Below, piece after piece: positions 1 through 7,385 of a DNA stretch of 64,000 nucleotides (the stretch's first letter is position 1; each line of letters begins with the position of its first letter). The DNA is from Rhodococcus oryzae. GTDB lineage: Bacteria; Actinomycetota; Actinomycetes; Mycobacteriales; Mycobacteriaceae. A program made the translations under genes and the position numbers. The stretch spans positions 1 through 64,000 of the forward strand of contig NZ_SUMD01000006.1 in the NCBI RefSeq assembly GCF_005049235.1, written 5' to 3'. The notes beneath the pieces are model-generated. The model saw only the letters and a list, made by a program, of their open reading frames with translations, was not told where the DNA came from and searched no databases.

Positions 1-127
1 CTCCACCATGGGCGTCGAGGGCTGCGCCGGCTACGCGCAGGCCCGCTCCTACGTCAACGTCACCGTCGACACCGAGAACGTCAAGGGCACCGTCACCCTC
101 TGGGGCCAGCCCTTCAGCATCGGCTGA
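1..127 (+). CDS. 3' end of a probable secreted protein (partial)
   Basis: Only the last 41 codons lie in the window, in the frame that closes with TGA at 125-127. The tail is rich in Val, Thr, Asn and Gly, has one Cys (in GCAGY) and ends in WGQPFSIG. Codon use is typical high-GC actinobacterial with C or G at nearly every third position, so this is real coding sequence. No domain can be named from so short a piece. The composition resembles the beta-rich secreted proteins elsewhere in this window, but that is only an impression. It converges on mscL, with a tandem hairpin repeat and a strong shared terminator between them. Confidence 0.6.
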   Translation, partial: STMGVEGCAGYAQARSYVNVTVDTENVKGTVTLWGQPFSIG

Positions 128-131
128 TCTG

Positions 132-203
132 ACGCCGCTAGCGACTGCTTGCAGGTCGCTCGAAACTACGCCGCTAGCGACTGCTTGCAGGTCGCTCGAA
201 ACT
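132..203. repeat. Two exact tandem copies of a 36-bp hairpin-forming unit
   Basis: Bases 132-167 and 168-203 are identical 36-bp units placed head to tail. Each unit contains an imperfect palindrome, agcgactgc-tt-gcaggtcgct, that can fold into a stem of about 9 bp with one bulge. The pair sits directly after a stop codon (127) and before the strong terminator at 223-260. No spacer separates the units. Confidence 0.85.
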
Positions 204-222
204 ACACTGACCTGATCCGAAA

Positions 223-260
223 ACGCTGGGCCCGTATCGAATTCGGTACGGGCCCAGCGT
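223..260. terminator. Bidirectional terminator between a secreted-protein gene and mscL
   Basis: A perfect 14-bp GC-rich stem (223-236 pairing with 247-260) closes a 10-base loop. It lies between the convergent ends of the gene ending at 127 and of mscL (stop at 273), so it can serve both strands. There is no long T tract, which is usual in this lineage. Confidence 0.8.
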
Positions 261-272
261 GTGTCCGCCTCC

Positions 273-665
273 TCAGCCCCGATGTCTGGCGGTGTCGCTG
301 CCCAGCAGGTCGCGGATCTCGGTGAGCAACTCGATGTCCGTTGCCTCCTTCTCCTCCTGCTTCATGTGCCGCTCCTTGGTGTGGTTGTAGGGCACGATGA
401 GGATGAAGTACACGACGGCCGCGATGATGATGAAGTTGATCGCCGCGGTGATCACGGCGCCGATGTTCACGAACGTCTCCGGGCTGTCGGTGATCTGGAA
501 GCCGAAGCCCATCTCGTTCGAGCCGCCGAGGGCGGCGATCAGGGGTTCGACGACATTGCCGGTGAATGCGGTGACGATGGCGGTGAAGGCCGCACCGATG
601 ATCACCGCGACGGCCAGGTCGAGCACGTTTCCCTTGAGCAGGAAGTCTTTGAAGCCCTTCAACAT
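273..665 (-). CDS. mscL: Large-conductance mechanosensitive channel MscL
   Basis: 130 residues, the usual MscL length. The protein starts MLKGFKDFLLKGNVLDLAV, the amphipathic N-terminal helix and first transmembrane segment characteristic of the family, followed by a periplasmic loop and a second hydrophobic stretch at about residues 68-93. The C-terminal charged tail (KQEEKEATDIELLTEIRDLL) matches the cytoplasmic helix bundle. It forms a homopentameric pore that opens on membrane tension to release solutes during hypo-osmotic shock. The start chosen has GGAGA about 7 bases upstream; an in-frame start 20 codons earlier would add an unlikely non-MscL extension. Confidence 0.95.
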   Translation of the reverse strand: MLKGFKDFLLKGNVLDLAVAVIIGAAFTAIVTAFTGNVVEPLIAALGGSNEMGFGFQITDSPETFVNIGAVITAAINFIIIAAVVYFILIVPYNHTKERHMKQEEKEATDIELLTEIRDLLGSDTARHRG

Positions 666-761
666 GAGTTGGGTCTCCGTTCCGTCGGCTGGTGATGCTC
701 TCGGACATGCAAATGCTATGGACACCGGAGGTGGCGGGGCAACCAGACGTCCGTCCGGGAG

Positions 762-1451
762 TCAGTGGAATGTGACCGTCAGTGCGGTCGACAGCGAGGC
801 CGCGGCGACCGTCGTCGCCTCGCCCGCAGGCAGCGCGAGCATCACAACGCGCTCGCGTGCACCACGGCCGGAATCATTGGGGGACACCAGGATCACCGTC
901 GCGGCGGAGGCCAGCACCCGGGCGTCGGGCGCGGGCCCCTCGGTGTCGGGGTTCACGGTCAGCACGTCCACCCGGTCACCCTCGCGCAACAGGTCGGTCA
1001 CTTCGGGGTCGGCGAGTCGGATCGGCACCACGCGGGCGTCGGTCGAGTTGGTGGCCGCGTTGGCCAGACGCGGACCGAGCATGCGCAGGTCGGTCAGGGT
1101 CTCGCCCGCCCTGGCGGGGCCGGTCAGGGTGTGGCCAACGGCGTCCTCGATGCCGCGCAGGGCGCCCGTGGGCACCGTCGCGGCACCCAACTGCACGAGC
1201 CGCACGTCGTCGGCGCCGAGGACGAGGCCGGGCGTCAGGTCGCGTGCGGCCGCGACGACGTCCACCCGATCGTCTGACGGGTCGCCGCGCAGCAGCAGGA
1301 TCACGGCGGTCAGCGCGAGAGCGGCGGCGAGCACCCGGCGGGCGGCGGCGACGCGGGCCGATCCCGGCCGGGTCAGCCGGGAGAGTCGGTCGGCCCAGGT
1401 CGGGTCGAGCCGTTCGGCACGACGGCTGCCGGGGATCGGTGCGCGGTCCAT
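762..1451 (-). CDS. SAF-domain membrane protein, CpaB/RcpC-like
   Basis: 229 residues. An N-terminal basic stretch precedes one transmembrane helix (about residues 39-56), and a SAF-like domain follows at about 65-125 (VVAAARDLTPGLVLGADDV...). This architecture is shared with CpaB/RcpC proteins of Flp pilus systems and with SAF proteins that actinobacteria keep outside pilus clusters. No other pilus gene is visible nearby, so a pilus role cannot be inferred. The gene lies in the same position and orientation as a SAF protein often found next to the fmdB-type gene. Function unknown beyond a membrane-anchored extracytoplasmic SAF module. Confidence 0.7.
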   Translation of the reverse strand: MDRAPIPGSRRAERLDPTWADRLSRLTRPGSARVAAARRVLAAALALTAVILLLRGDPSDDRVDVVAAARDLTPGLVLGADDVRLVQLGAATVPTGALRGIEDAVGHTLTGPARAGETLTDLRMLGPRLANAATNSTDARVVPIRLADPEVTDLLREGDRVDVLTVNPDTEGPAPDARVLASAATVILVSPNDSGRGARERVVMLALPAGEATTVAAASLSTALTVTFH

Positions 1452-1539
1452 GGGGCCACGCTAGGGGCCGCGGGCGGCCGCCAGAGCCGCCGCACAGCGC
1501 GCCTGTGGAGGGATCAGGCGGCTGTGGAGAACCCAGGGG

Positions 1540-1842
1540 CTAGGTCGCAGACGAGGTCGCGCCCGCGCTCGCGGTGGACGTCGACGTGCTGGTCGACGGG
1601 CTGCTCGCGGGGGTCGAGGACGCCGACGAATCGGACTTGGCGGGCTCGCTGGCGGTGCCGCCGCTACCCCGGCTGTCCGTGCGGTAGAAGCCGCTGCCCT
1701 TGAAGACGATGCCGACGGAGTTGAACAGCTTGCGCAGCTTGCCGGAGCACTCGGAGCACACGGTCAGGGTGTCGTCGGTGAAGGACTGGACGATGTCGAA
1801 CCGGTTGCTGCATTCGGTGCAGGCATACGAGTAGGTGGGCAC
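1540..1842 (-). CDS. FmdB/Rv0991c-type zinc-ribbon protein
   Basis: 100 residues. The first 55 form the FmdB-type putative regulatory domain: MPTYSYACTECSNRF with Cys8-x2-Cys11 and Cys29-x2-Cys32, the zinc-binding pairs, followed by VGIVFKGSGFYRTDSR. The C-terminal 45 residues are low-complexity Ser/Thr/Ala and probably disordered. The mycobacterial counterpart is Rv0991c, reported as a redox-sensitive chaperone-like protein; the shared gene order with the cyclo-ligase and galU supports orthology. The short Ser-rich tail is typical of the family in this order. Confidence 0.85.
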   Translation of the reverse strand: MPTYSYACTECSNRFDIVQSFTDDTLTVCSECSGKLRKLFNSVGIVFKGSGFYRTDSRGSGGTASEPAKSDSSASSTPASSPSTSTSTSTASAGATSSAT

Positions 1843-1930
1843 TGAAGGATCCTCCGCACGGGGTACTCAGGCCTGTGTGGTGATACGGCAGGCGTTAGCA
1901 CTTTACAGTCAGGAGTGCCAACGCCGGTAA

Positions 1931-2533
1931 TCAGCTTCCTATTCCCAGTGCACGAAGCCCGCCGACCGGGGTGAGGACCCAGCCGACCCGGATGTCGTGT
2001 GACTCGTCGGGCAGCTCGCCGACCACCTCGTCGTCGCGGACCACCGCGATCAGGCGGGCCGCCGGATCGGCGAGGTCGAGGGTTCGGTCGTAGAAGCCCG
2101 CGCCCCGACCGAGACGGACCCCCCGTTCGTCGACCGCGAGCGCCGGGATCAGGATCGCCGTCGCCTCCGAGATCGCCGAGGGCGGTAGGTGCGGCTGCCC
2201 GGGTTCGCGCAGGCCGAACGGTGCGCTGACCAGGGCCTCGGTGCCGTGATACTCCGCCCAGTGCAGCGGGCCGGGTTCCCTGGCCACGGGCAGCAGGATC
2301 CGTCCGACCCGAGGCCGGAGTGCGTCGAGGAGTGCCGTCGACCCCGGTTCGAGCCCGACCGGCACATATGCGCAGACCGTGGCATCGGGTCCGAGCGTGT
2401 CGCCGAGCGCCGAGGCCGCCGCGGCGAGGGCGCGGTCTTCCGTCTCCCTGGTCACGGCGTCGCGTGAACGACGCGCGGCGAGCACCCTGGTCCGCCACTG
2501 CGCTTTCGTCGTCACCTCGGTCACCGATGCCAC
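1931..2533 (-). CDS. 5-formyltetrahydrofolate cyclo-ligase
   Basis: 200 residues, normal for the family. It converts 5-formyl-THF to 5,10-methenyl-THF with ATP, returning the storage folate to one-carbon metabolism. The signature LGRGAGFYDRTL near residues 140-150 matches the LGxGxGYYDR substrate/phosphate loop. The N-terminal KAQWRTRVLAARRS contains the basic ATP-binding region. It lies upstream of the zinc-ribbon gene on the same strand and divergent from galU, as in M. tuberculosis Rv0992c. Confidence 0.92.
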   Translation of the reverse strand: MASVTEVTTKAQWRTRVLAARRSRDAVTRETEDRALAAAASALGDTLGPDATVCAYVPVGLEPGSTALLDALRPRVGRILLPVAREPGPLHWAEYHGTEALVSAPFGLREPGQPHLPPSAISEATAILIPALAVDERGVRLGRGAGFYDRTLDLADPAARLIAVVRDDEVVGELPDESHDIRVGWVLTPVGGLRALGIGS

Positions 2534-2611
2534 CCCGTTCCCCTGAGCCGCGTTCCCATCGTGCTCACCCTAGAATCCGGTGGGCACGGACGAGATGGAT
2601 AGGGTGTGCTC

Positions 2612-3532
2612 ATGACACAGGCCGGCACCAACAAGAACAGGCACTTCCGCACGGCGGTGGTGCCCGCGGCGGGTCTGGGCACCAGGTTCCTGCCCGCGAC
2701 CAAGACGGTGCCGAAGGAATTGCTGCCGGTGGTGGACACGCCGGGCATCGAGCTCGTTGCCGGTGAGGCCGCCGATTCCGGCGCCAGCCGGCTGGTGATC
2801 GTCACCTCGGAGGGCAAGGACGGGGTCGTCGCGCACTTCGTCGAGGACCTGGTGCTCGAGAGCAAGCTCGAGGCCAGCGGCAAGTCGCATCTGCTCGAGA
2901 AGGTCCGAAAGGCGCAGGGCCTGCTCGAGGTGGAGTCGGTGATCCAGGAGGAGCCGCTCGGGCTCGGTCACGCCGTCGGGTGCGTGGAGTGTGTGCTCGA
3001 TGACGACGAGGACGCGATCGCGGTCCTGTTGCCCGATGACCTGGTGATGCCGCGTGGGGTGCTCGAGACGATGGTCCGGGTCCGGGAGAAGCGCGGCGGC
3101 AGCGTGCTGTGTGCGATCGATGTGCCCAAGGATCAGGTCAGTGCGTACGGCGTCTTCGATGTCGAGGAGGTGCCGGACGCGACGAATCCGGACGTCCTCA
3201 AGGTCGTCGGGATGGTGGAGAAGCCGAAGCCGGAGGACGCGCCGTCGACGTTCGCGGCGGCGGGCCGGTACCTGTTGGATCGGGCGATCTTCGATGCGTT
3301 GCGCCGGATCACCCCGGGTCAGGGTGGCGAGTTGCAGTTGACCGATGCGATCGCGTTGCTGATCTCGGAGGGTCATCCGGTGCACGTGGTGGTGCACCGT
3401 GGGTCGAGACACGACCTCGGAAATCCCGGAGGCTACCTGCGGGCTGCGGTTGACTTTGCCCTGGACAGTGAAGAATACGGTCCTTCGCTGCGCGACTGGC
3501 TCACTCAGAGACTGCAGCAGACGGGACATTAG
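2612..3532 (+). CDS. galU: UTP-glucose-1-phosphate uridylyltransferase GalU
   Basis: 306 residues from the ATG at 2612; an in-frame GTG lies two codons earlier. It makes UDP-glucose from UTP and glucose-1-phosphate, feeding cell-wall polysaccharides, trehalose and glycogen. The N-terminal AAGLGTRFLPATK is the nucleotidyltransferase signature and KELLPVVDTP the following conserved block; VEKPKPEDAPS and GGELQLTDAI are later GalU landmarks. An AGGG tract lies about 8 bases before the ATG. The stop overlaps or abuts the next gene (glp), suggesting a galU-glp operon. Equivalent to Rv0993. Confidence 0.96.
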   Translation: MTQAGTNKNRHFRTAVVPAAGLGTRFLPATKTVPKELLPVVDTPGIELVAGEAADSGASRLVIVTSEGKDGVVAHFVEDLVLESKLEASGKSHLLEKVRKAQGLLEVESVIQEEPLGLGHAVGCVECVLDDDEDAIAVLLPDDLVMPRGVLETMVRVREKRGGSVLCAIDVPKDQVSAYGVFDVEEVPDATNPDVLKVVGMVEKPKPEDAPSTFAAAGRYLLDRAIFDALRRITPGQGGELQLTDAIALLISEGHPVHVVVHRGSRHDLGNPGGYLRAAVDFALDSEEYGPSLRDWLTQRLQQTGH

Positions 3533-3555
3533 TGGGGTCGGGAGGCAGTGACTAC

Positions 3556-4815
3556 ATGCGCTCGGTTGAGGAGCAGCAGACGAGAGTGACGGCTGCCGCG
3601 GTCGCACCCCGGCCGGTCCGGGTGGCGATCTCGGAGGCTCAGGGTCTGTTGTGTGCCGAAGAGGTGGTCACCGAGCGCCCGCTGCCGGGATTCGATCAGG
3701 CCGCGATCGACGGCTACGCCGTGCGTAGCGTCGATGTCGCCGGTGCAGGCGGGGAGAACCGGGGCGAGGACGACGAGCCCGTCGAGGTGACGCTGCCCGT
3801 GGTGGGCGAGGTCGCCGCCGGTTCGCGCCAACCGATCCGACTGCAGCCGCGTCAGGCGGTGCGCGTGGACACCGGCGCGCCGCTGCCGACCCTCGCCGAC
3901 GCGGTCCTGCCGCTCGACCGCACCGATGGCGGCCTGAATCGCGTGAAGGTGCTCTGGCCGGTCCGTTCCGGTGACTACGTCCGGCGCATCGGCGACGATG
4001 TGCAGCCCGGCGACGTCGCGGTGCGCGCGGGCACCATCATCGGCGCGGCCCAGGTCGGTCTGCTCGCCGCGGTGGGGCGCGACAAGGTGCTGGTGCATCC
4101 CCGACCGCGGCTGTCGGTGATCTCCGTCGGCGGCGAGCTGGTCGACATCGACCGCACCCCCGGCCCCGGTCAGGTCTATGACGTGAACTCGTACGCGCTC
4201 GCCGCGGCCGCGCGCGACGCAGGCGCCGACGTGAACCGGGTGGGCATCGCAGGCACCGATCCCCGTCGGCTGCGCGAGGTGGTCGAGGGTCAGCTGATCC
4301 GTTCGGAGATCGTGGTCATCGCCGGGGCGGTCGGCGGCGGGGCCTCCGATCAGGTCCGCGAGGCGCTACGCGACCTCGGCGACCTCGAGGTGGAGCGGGT
4401 GGCGATGCACCCGGGTTCGGTGCAGGGATTCGGTCAGCTCGGTCGCGACGAGGTGCCGACGTTCCTGTTGCCGTCCAACCCGGTCAGTGCGCTGGTCGTG
4501 TTCGAGGTGATGGTCCGGCCGCTGATCCGGATCGCACTCGGCCGCAGGCAGCCGATGCGCAGGGTGGTCACCGCGCGCACGGTGGCGCCGATCACCTCGA
4601 TCGAGAACCGCAAGGGCTTCCTGCGTGGGCAGCTGATGCGCGACGAGTCGACGGGGGAGTACCTGGTGCAGGCGCTCGGCGGGGCGCCAGGCGCGTCCTC
4701 GCACCTCCTGGCGACGCTGGCGGAGGCGAACTGCCTCGTCCTGGTCGCTCCGGAGGTCACCGAGGTCCGGACCGGCGACGAGGTCGACGTGGCCTTCCTT
4801 GCGCAGCGAGGCTGA
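3556..4815 (+). CDS. glp: Gephyrin-like protein Glp (MoeA1 paralogue)
   Basis: 419 residues with full MoeA/gephyrin architecture: AIDGYAVRSVDV near the N-terminus, DTGAPLPTLADAV in the middle domain, SVISVGGEL opening the MogA-like domain and LPSNPVSALVVFEVM near the end. Several positions are altered from catalytic MoeA: the usual TGGVSVG segment reads AGAVGGGASDQ, and the MRPGKP segment reads MHPGSVQGFGQ. In Corynebacteriales this syntenic copy (Rv0994 position) is described as Glp, which binds FtsZ and the membrane receptor GlpR at the divisome; glpR is two genes downstream. The ATG at 3556 follows GGGAGG by about 10 bases; a GTG at 3532 overlapping the galU stop is a weaker alternative. 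A residual molybdotransferase role cannot be excluded. Confidence 0.88.
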   Translation: MRSVEEQQTRVTAAAVAPRPVRVAISEAQGLLCAEEVVTERPLPGFDQAAIDGYAVRSVDVAGAGGENRGEDDEPVEVTLPVVGEVAAGSRQPIRLQPRQAVRVDTGAPLPTLADAVLPLDRTDGGLNRVKVLWPVRSGDYVRRIGDDVQPGDVAVRAGTIIGAAQVGLLAAVGRDKVLVHPRPRLSVISVGGELVDIDRTPGPGQVYDVNSYALAAAARDAGADVNRVGIAGTDPRRLREVVEGQLIRSEIVVIAGAVGGGASDQVREALRDLGDLEVERVAMHPGSVQGFGQLGRDEVPTFLLPSNPVSALVVFEVMVRPLIRIALGRRQPMRRVVTARTVAPITSIENRKGFLRGQLMRDESTGEYLVQALGGAPGASSHLLATLAEANCLVLVAPEVTEVRTGDEVDVAFLAQRG

Positions 4816-4818
4816 GGG

Positions 4819-5475
4819 TTGGGAACATCGCTGCGTAAGTACTCGATTCACCCGGGTTGGCCGGCGCATCTGGGTCCGCTGACGGTGGGTGCCGGACGGG
4901 TGACGTTGCGCCCGATCCGGCTGCGCGACGCCGCGGCCTGGAGCCGTATCCGAATTCGCGACCAGGAGCATCTCGAACCGTGGGAGCCGACCGGTGAGGG
5001 CCCGTGGGAGGACCGTCATCACATCGGGAACTGGCCCGGGCTGTGCGCCTCGCTGCGCTCGGAGGCGCGCAAGGGCCGGATGGTGCCGCTGGTCATCGAA
5101 CTCGACGGAAAGTTCTGTGGGCAGCTGACGATCGGAAACGTCGTGCGCGGGGCGCTGCGGTCCGCGTGGATCGGCTACTGGGTGACCAGGGAGGTGGGTG
5201 GCCAGGGGGTGGCCACCGCCGCGGTGGCGCTCGGGCTCGACCACAGCTTCGGCGCCCTCGGGTTGCATCGGGTCGAGGCCACCGTTCGACCGGAGAACCT
5301 GGCGAGTCAGGCGGTACTGCGCAACGTCGGGTTCCGCGAGGAGGGACTGTTGCGTCGGTACCTGGACGTGGACGGTGCGTGGCGCGATCATCTGCTGGTG
5401 GCGATGACGATCGAGGAGGTCGAGGGCACCGTCAGCGACCGGTTGGTCCGGGCGGGCAAGGCCGCCTGGGGGTGA
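4819..5475 (+). CDS. GNAT-family acetyltransferase, RimJ-like
   Basis: 218 residues from a TTG start three bases after the glp stop, implying translational coupling. It is a RimJ/RimL-type GNAT: VTLRPIRLRDAAAW opens the fold, EVGGQGVATAAV is the acetyl-CoA pyrophosphate loop, and ATVRPENLASQAVLRNVGFREEG is the classic C-terminal motif. The family acetylates protein N-termini or small molecules; the substrate of this conserved copy (Rv0995 position) is not known. Its location between glp and glpR is conserved across the order. Confidence 0.85.
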   Translation: MGTSLRKYSIHPGWPAHLGPLTVGAGRVTLRPIRLRDAAAWSRIRIRDQEHLEPWEPTGEGPWEDRHHIGNWPGLCASLRSEARKGRMVPLVIELDGKFCGQLTIGNVVRGALRSAWIGYWVTREVGGQGVATAAVALGLDHSFGALGLHRVEATVRPENLASQAVLRNVGFREEGLLRRYLDVDGAWRDHLLVAMTIEEVEGTVSDRLVRAGKAAWG

Positions 5476-5661
5476 CCCCGTGACCCGGGCGGATCCGCTT
5501 GGTGACGGGTAGTGCAAAACACCACTGGAGCGAGTGACTATTGTGACAGTTGGGAAAGTTGAGTCGGCGCGTCTGCGGGGAACTGCGCGCCGTGGCAATT
5601 AGCCTGAATGGGCTGATTGAGTCATATGTGCTGGTAGACGACTGGGAGGGAGGTCGCCGGT

Positions 5662-6411
5662 ATGCCGAACTCGATCCTGTGGATCGCCTTGGTCGGGATG
5701 TGGCTGTTCGTCCTGCTGCCCATGCAGGTGAAACGTCGCCCCCGAATCCGTCAGACCACCGATGCAGCACTGGCGACCCGTGTGCTCGACCGCGACCAGC
5801 TCGCGCGTCAGCAGCACCGCGGACCCGCCTCAGGACACCGCAGCGACCCGAACTGGCGCCGCGAACCCACTCGCCCCAGGTATGCGGAGGACCGCATGGA
5901 CACCCAGGTAGAAGTCGACGAGTTGGACGACGAGCGGGCCGCGGCTCGTGAGTACGTCCCGCAGCGCCGCGGTCGCGGCGGGTTCGACCCCGAGGCCGAT
6001 GCCCTCGCGCGGGCCGCTCGGTACGGCTTCCGGCAGCGTGCCGTCCTCGGTCTGATCCTGCTGACGATCATGTCGGCGGCGCTCGCGCTCATCCTGTCGC
6101 CGTTGCTGTGGTGGGTTGCCGCGGCCGCCTTTGTCGGCCTCGGCGGGTACCTGGCCTACATGCGCAGGCAGGTCCAGTTCGAGCAGGAGATCCGTCGTCG
6201 CCGGATGGCGCGTCTGAGCCGCTCCAGGCTCGGGGTGGAGTCCCGCGAGGACGACGAGCTGCGGTTGATCCCGTCCCGGCTGCGCCGGCCAGGAGCGGTG
6301 GTGCTCGAAGTGGACGACGAGGACCCGGTGTTCGAGCACCTCGAGCACTACGACGTCCGGTTCGAGGAAGAGGCGGCTCCTCAGGAGATGCGCCGGGTCG
6401 TCGGTCAGTAG
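5662..6411 (+). CDS. glpR: Glp receptor GlpR (SepX-type divisome membrane protein)
   Basis: 249 residues. It has an N-terminal transmembrane segment (MPNSILWIALVGMWLFVLLP), a charged linker of about 110 residues, a pair of hydrophobic helices at about 132-172 (VLGLILLTIMSAALALIL... and WWVAAAAFVGLGGYLAYM), and a charged cytoplasmic tail. This matches the Rv0996/GlpR/SepX family, described as the membrane receptor for Glp and a corynebacterial/streptomycete cell-division factor. A strong GGGAGGGAGG precedes the ATG. It lies 186 bases after the acetyltransferase, enough for its own promoter. Confidence 0.85.
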   Translation: MPNSILWIALVGMWLFVLLPMQVKRRPRIRQTTDAALATRVLDRDQLARQQHRGPASGHRSDPNWRREPTRPRYAEDRMDTQVEVDELDDERAAAREYVPQRRGRGGFDPEADALARAARYGFRQRAVLGLILLTIMSAALALILSPLLWWVAAAAFVGLGGYLAYMRRQVQFEQEIRRRRMARLSRSRLGVESREDDELRLIPSRLRRPGAVVLEVDDEDPVFEHLEHYDVRFEEEAAPQEMRRVVGQ

Positions 6412-6421
6412 CCTGACACGG

Positions 6422-7123
6422 ATGGTGGACGGAGCCGGGCCGGAGCGGATCGTGCTGCTCCGGCACGGCGAGTCCGAGGCGAACATCGATCCGGGGATCT
6501 ACGAGCGGGTGCCCGACTACCGGATCCCGTTGACCGCGCGCGGCGTGGAGCAGTCCAGGGTCGCGGGGGAGCGACTGCGCGAACAGTTCGACGGGCAGAA
6601 GGTCTGCGTGTACGTCTCGCCGTACCTGCGGGCCTACCAGACCCTCGAGGCGCTCGGCATCGACGATCTGATCGAGCGCCGGATCGAGGAACCGCGTCTG
6701 CGCGAGCAGGACTGGGCGAACTATCAGGACCCGGACGAGATCGCCCGGCAGACCGGGCTGCGCAACACCTACGGGCACTTCTTCTACCGGTTCAACGAGG
6801 GCGAGTCGGGCGCCGACGTCTTCGATCGGGTGAGCACCTTCATGGAGACGTTGTACCGGCACCGCGCCAAGCCCGGGTTCCCGCCGAACACTCTCGTGGT
6901 GACGCACGGGCTGACCATGCGGCTGTTCTGCATGCGCTGGTTCCACTGGTCGGTCGAGTACTTCGAGTCGCTGAACAATCCGGGCAACGCCGAGACCCGG
7001 ACGCTGGTGCGGCAGACCGACGGCCGGTTCGCACTGGAGCATCCGTTCGATCAATGGCGAGCCGTCCCGGAGGGGCAGACCATCCTGGACACCACTCGGG
7101 CGGGCGTCGCCTGCCCCGAGTGA
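6422..7123 (+). CDS. Histidine phosphatase family protein
   Basis: 233 residues, starting 10 bases after glpR. The phosphoglycerate mutase-like RHGE signature (LLRHGESEAN, His15) lies at the N-terminus and the second catalytic histidine in VVTHGLTMRLF (about His161). YVSPYLRAYQT supplies the conserved arginine. Length and motifs fit the branch-1 histidine phosphatases; the substrate is unknown and it need not be a glycolytic mutase. Tight spacing with glpR suggests co-transcription. Confidence 0.85.
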   Translation: MVDGAGPERIVLLRHGESEANIDPGIYERVPDYRIPLTARGVEQSRVAGERLREQFDGQKVCVYVSPYLRAYQTLEALGIDDLIERRIEEPRLREQDWANYQDPDEIARQTGLRNTYGHFFYRFNEGESGADVFDRVSTFMETLYRHRAKPGFPPNTLVVTHGLTMRLFCMRWFHWSVEYFESLNNPGNAETRTLVRQTDGRFALEHPFDQWRAVPEGQTILDTTRAGVACPE

Positions 7124-7245
7124 CCCGCGTTCACCGGGGTCGGAAATGTCGTCGTCGCGAGGTGAATCCCCTCCGGACCGGGCGATTTTTTCTGTGGCGG
7201 GCCGGGCTGCTACAGTTGCCGAGCGTTCCTACGGGAGCGTGGTTA

Positions 7246-7321
7246 GGGGCTGTGGCGCAGTTGGTAGCGCGCTTCGTTCGCATCGAAGAGGTCAGGGGTT
7301 CGATTCCCCTCAGCTCCACCA
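7246..7321 (+). tRNA. tRNA-Ala, anticodon CGC
   Basis: 76 bases including an encoded CCA (7319-7321). The acceptor stem pairs 7246-7252 (GGGGCTG) with 7311-7317 (CAGCTCC), one G-T wobble. The anticodon stem CTTCG/CGAAG encloses the loop TTCGCAT with anticodon CGC at 7279-7281. The T loop TTCGATT is standard. The tRNA stands alone, flanked downstream by a good terminator. Confidence 0.97.
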
Positions 7322-7325
7322 GTCG

Positions 7326-7358
7326 AAAGGCGCTTCTCCTTCGGGAGGAGCGCCTTTT
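7326..7358 (+). terminator. Intrinsic terminator of the tRNA-Ala gene
   Basis: A GC-rich stem of about 12-13 bp (one wobble) with a stable TTCG tetraloop is followed by TTTT. It begins four bases after the tRNA CCA end. This is the clearest T-tailed terminator in the window. Confidence 0.9.
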
Positions 7359-7385
7359 GCGTTGACGGGGCCTTAACCTTGTGCG

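Noticed and set aside
132-203. Possible CRISPR repeat, since the unit is 36 bp
   Set aside because: There are only two units, they abut without spacers, and no cas gene is in the window.
762-1451. Flp pilus assembly locus from the CpaB-like SAF protein
   Set aside because: No other pilus gene (tadA, tadB, flp, cpaE) is present in the neighbourhood.
3556-4815. Molybdopterin molybdotransferase MoeA as the primary call
   Set aside because: Catalytic motifs are altered and the gene has the conserved position and partner of Glp; kept as an alternative only.
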